From assembly GCA_945833895.1 (NCBI GenBank), contig CAMAGQ010000002.1, positions 1 through 33,836 on the forward strand: a stretch of DNA of 33,836 bases. Reading direction: 5' to 3'. Source of the DNA: an uncultured bacterium. Lineage in GTDB: Bacteria; Cyanobacteriota; Vampirovibrionia; Gastranaerophilales; Gastranaerophilaceae. How positions within the stretch are numbered: the stretch's first letter is position 1; the number at the start of each line of letters is the position of its first letter. The notes under the pieces are model-generated. The model saw only the letters and a list, made by a program, of their open reading frames with translations. It was not told the origin of the DNA and ran no database searches. Of this stretch, positions 31,913 to 33,836 are shown one piece after another. Position numbers and translations under genes: made by a program.

Positions 31913-32486
31913 TTTCCTCTATGTACTCCATTACTCTTTGCGGAATATCAAATTTTATATCCGCATTTTTATTTTTTAATTTCTCTCGTATTTCAGTTGA
32001 TGAGATATCTTTAAACGGAAGGTTTTGGATTTCAAAGTCGTAACCTTTGTCTTTTAAATAATCTAAATCCGAAACCGAAAAATTATTTTCTCGTTCAAAA
32101 ACAATAAATTTTACAAGTTTTTTTAATTCATCCGTCTTGTACCACGATTCAATTTTACGAAAAGCATCCGTTCCTATAACAAAATAAATTTTCTCAAGGT
32201 TCGGGTATATTTTGTATAATTCAGTGATAGTAAGATATGTGAACGATTTCCCCGCCCGTTTGTATTCAATATCTAAAACTTCAAACTCAGACAAATCCTG
32301 CACCGCAAGTTCAACCATTTTAAGCCTGTGAACGGAAAGGTTTACGTCGCAATCCTTGTGGGGCGGGATACATGCCGGAATAAACAAAAATTTATCAGGC
32401 TTTAATTTATCATAAATGTATTTCGCAACCCTCAAATGTGCATTGTGAATAGGATTGAACGTACCTTGAAAAACACATAATCTCAT
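31893..32486 (-). CDS. nadD: Nicotinate-nucleotide adenylyltransferase
   Basis: Adenylylates nicotinate mononucleotide to deamido-NAD in NAD synthesis. At 197 residues it matches the family. QGTFNPIHNAHL (7-18) is the nucleotide-binding signature with H14 and H17; the usual first Gly is Gln, and HNGH reads HNAH. IPPHKD (40-45) and ISSTEIR (161-167) are the other two hallmark motifs. It lies 3 bases after the aminotransferase gene and overlaps yqeK by 20 bases, so the three are one operon. PncC at 15595 feeds the same substrate. Confidence 0.95.
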   Translation of the reverse strand: MRLCVFQGTFNPIHNAHLRVAKYIYDKLKPDKFLFIPACIPPHKDCDVNLSVHRLKMVELAVQDLSEFEVLDIEYKRAGKSFTYLTITELYKIYPNLEKIYFVIGTDAFRKIESWYKTDELKKLVKFIVFERENNFSVSDLDYLKDKGYDFEIQNLPFKDISSTEIREKLKNKNADIKFDIPQRVMEYIEENGLYIN

Positions 32487-32489
32487 TTC

Positions 32490-33737
32490 TTAGTATCTGA
32501 ACCCGTCAGCCTTCATTCTGTCGATAACTTCCTGCAATTTTTCGTCACTGCAAACAAAAGATACTCTGAAATATCCTTTTCCGTAAGTTCCGAAAGCATC
32601 ACCCGGAACAACAACTACACCTGATTTTTCCAGTAAATCCTCGCAGAATTTGAACGAAGAGTCATATTTTCTCGGAATTGGAAGCCACAAGTAAAAAGTT
32701 GTCTTTGGCAAATCTTTGTCTTCAATTTCCCAGCCTAATTCTCTCAAGCCTTTAACAAAAATTGCCTGTTTCTTTTTGTAGCCAAGGTTTGATTGCCTTA
32801 TGTAATCGTCGCCTTCAGGAGAGGTCATAATGTACGCACAAGCCTTCTGCAAAGCTCTGAAAATCCCGTTATCAATAGTTGACTTAGCCTTAGCAAACCT
32901 TGAGATAACATCTTTGTTACCGCACATCCAGCCTAAACGCCAGCCTGTGATTGCGTATGGTTTTGATAATGTGTATAATTCAACTGTAACCTCCTTAGCG
33001 TTCGGGAATTCCAACACACTCATCGGTTTATCTTCTTCCTTAAAATAAATATCACAATAAGCGGCATCAGAGATTAACAAAATGTCTTTTTTGCGGCAAA
33101 ATTCAACAACAGATTGAAGATATTCTCTTGTTGCCGATACTCCAAGCGGATTGTTCGGATAATTTATAATTATTGCCTTAACTTTGTTTTCGTCGTAACC
33201 GTCAGCAATCAGTTGTTCAAAAACATCTTCCATTTTAGGTTGATAATTATTTTCTTTTGTCAGCGGGATAGAATATGCCGTTCCGCCTGAACATTTTACC
33301 ATCTGCGAATAAGACGCATACCCCGGATCAGGTATTAATATAATATCTTTCTCATTTTCTTCTTTTTTAGGGTTGATTATAAAACGGATTAAATTTGCCA
33401 AACCGTCTTTTGAACCCAACAAAGAAAAGACTTCGCTGTCATGGTCAAGTTTAACCCCGAAACGCTCTTCCATTCTTTGAGCAACAGCCTGACGGTAATA
33501 CGGTTCGCCTCTTGTTACAGAATAAAGGTGAATATTATCTTCCGTGAGATATTCTTTTAATTTTTCAATCAAAACAGCAGGCGGATTTGCCGTAGGAGCA
33601 CCCATTGACAAAGAAATCGGACTACGGTTTTTCTTGGCAAGCGTGTCAGATAACTGTGCGGTTTTTTCTTTCAGTTTTACCATTATGTACGTGTCTAAAG
33701 CCATTGCTTCGTCATTAAATAAATTTTCCATAATCAT
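32490..33737 (-). CDS. dapL: Fold-type I aminotransferase, probably LL-diaminopimelate aminotransferase
   Basis: A PLP enzyme of 415 residues. LGSKDGLANL (108-117) binds the cofactor phosphate, IINYPNNPLG (190-199) contains the conserved Asn, ISDAAYCDI (222-230) the Asp/Tyr pair, and TLSKPYAITGWRLGW (256-270) the Schiff-base K259 and R267; the C-terminal FRVSF Arg binds the substrate carboxylate. The GSK-DG and SKPYAITGWR forms and the length fit the DapL/DapL2 group, which makes LL-DAP directly from tetrahydrodipicolinate, but other class I aminotransferases share these motifs, so the substrate is inferred. GAGGT is 7 bases before the first ATG. It heads the operon with nadD and yqeK. Confidence 0.82.
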   Translation of the reverse strand: MIMENLFNDEAMALDTYIMVKLKEKTAQLSDTLAKKNRSPISLSMGAPTANPPAVLIEKLKEYLTEDNIHLYSVTRGEPYYRQAVAQRMEERFGVKLDHDSEVFSLLGSKDGLANLIRFIINPKKEENEKDIILIPDPGYASYSQMVKCSGGTAYSIPLTKENNYQPKMEDVFEQLIADGYDENKVKAIIINYPNNPLGVSATREYLQSVVEFCRKKDILLISDAAYCDIYFKEEDKPMSVLEFPNAKEVTVELYTLSKPYAITGWRLGWMCGNKDVISRFAKAKSTIDNGIFRALQKACAYIMTSPEGDDYIRQSNLGYKKKQAIFVKGLRELGWEIEDKDLPKTTFYLWLPIPRKYDSSFKFCEDLLEKSGVVVVPGDAFGTYGKGYFRVSFVCSDEKLQEVIDRMKADGFRY

Positions 33738-33775
33738 ATTATATACCTCAACTAATCTTTATTCTAATATAACTT

Positions 33776-33836
33776 TTATGCCTGCATTTGCATCGGACCT
33801 TCCAAAGATGCCGTGACAAACTGCTTTGTATAAGGG
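33776..33836 (-). CDS. Possible 3' end of a gene entering from the right edge
   Basis: The minus-strand frame reads TKQFVTASLEGPMQMQA then TAA at 33776-33778, with codon use like its neighbours, 38 bases before the aminotransferase ATG. Another frame (stop at 33759-33761) is also open to the edge, so neither is certain and I cannot name the product. Confidence 0.3.
   Translation of the reverse strand, partial: PYTKQFVTASLEGPMQMQA

Noticed and set aside
1-33836. tRNA genes, rRNA, CRISPR arrays, riboswitch leaders, intact IS elements or prophage
   Set aside because: I looked for cloverleaf arms, regular spaced repeats, long leaders with known motifs and transposase or phage genes, and saw none.

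Overview
The window reads as an ordinary, densely packed chromosomal segment of an AT-rich diderm bacterium. My best guess is a gut-type non-photosynthetic relative of the Cyanobacteria (Melainabacteria/Vampirovibrionia, Gastranaerophilales-like). The grounds are: an ADP-heptose (LPS) gene; a MurT-type peptidoglycan ligase and a probable LL-diaminopimelate aminotransferase, both compatible with that lineage; the C-terminus of a pilin of the type I associate with this group; EF-hand proteins without signal peptides; and a long protein with an N-terminus (MGLAASQARLL...) that I associate with this lineage from memory. The taxonomic call is inference. I see no tRNA, rRNA, CRISPR array, intact transposon or phage module.

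Layout. 1-2422 (minus): murT, pdxJ and a small zinc-ribbon protein in a tight operon. 2514-4050 (plus): four small membrane-anchored envelope proteins (two YtxH-like, one DUF948-like), closed by a clear terminator. 4183-7317 (plus): pgpH-ybeY-dgkA with overlapping ends (c-di-AMP turnover, rRNA maturation, lipid recycling). 7377-8692 (plus): TPR protein plus HAD phosphatase, apparently read from a leaderless promoter. 8710-10777 (minus): asd, a small unknown protein, a repeat-rich gap and rfaE2. 10981-13756: a helical-repeat protein converging on an EF-hand/coiled-coil/CHAP protein. 13902-16083: radA (also apparently leaderless), a pilin remnant, and cinA/pncC. 16158-17933 (minus): a BlaI-type repressor, a small helical protein and a secreted serpin-like protein in one coupled operon with a candidate operator on its promoter. 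18025-21444 (minus): sua5/ywlC, a membrane glycosyltransferase with an unusual Cys-bearing tail, and a secreted glycine-zipper protein. 21545-26005: an EF-hand protein, a candidate structured RNA, an AMIN-like membrane protein with a TTG start, a Cys/Gly/Ser-rich small protein and a 688-residue surface or filament-like protein. 26114-29016 (plus): pgi, an anchored hypothetical, trxB. 29045-33737 (minus): an aminotransferase-nadD-yqeK operon followed by a 736-residue protein that looks like a HerA-type ATPase fold without its nucleotide-binding motifs, joined to an acidic linker and a CarD/UvrD-tail-like domain.

Most genes are housekeeping (vitamin B6, NAD, DAP/lysine, glycolysis, redox, recombination, tRNA t6A). 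The less ordinary material is the Cys-periodic small protein at 23388-23738, the HerA-like pseudo-ATPase fusion, the BlaI/serpin-like operon, the untyped RNA candidate near 22.2-22.45 kb, and the repeat island around rfaE2. I do not see a complete, self-evident new multi-gene system; the strongest candidates are individual genes or two- to three-gene units.
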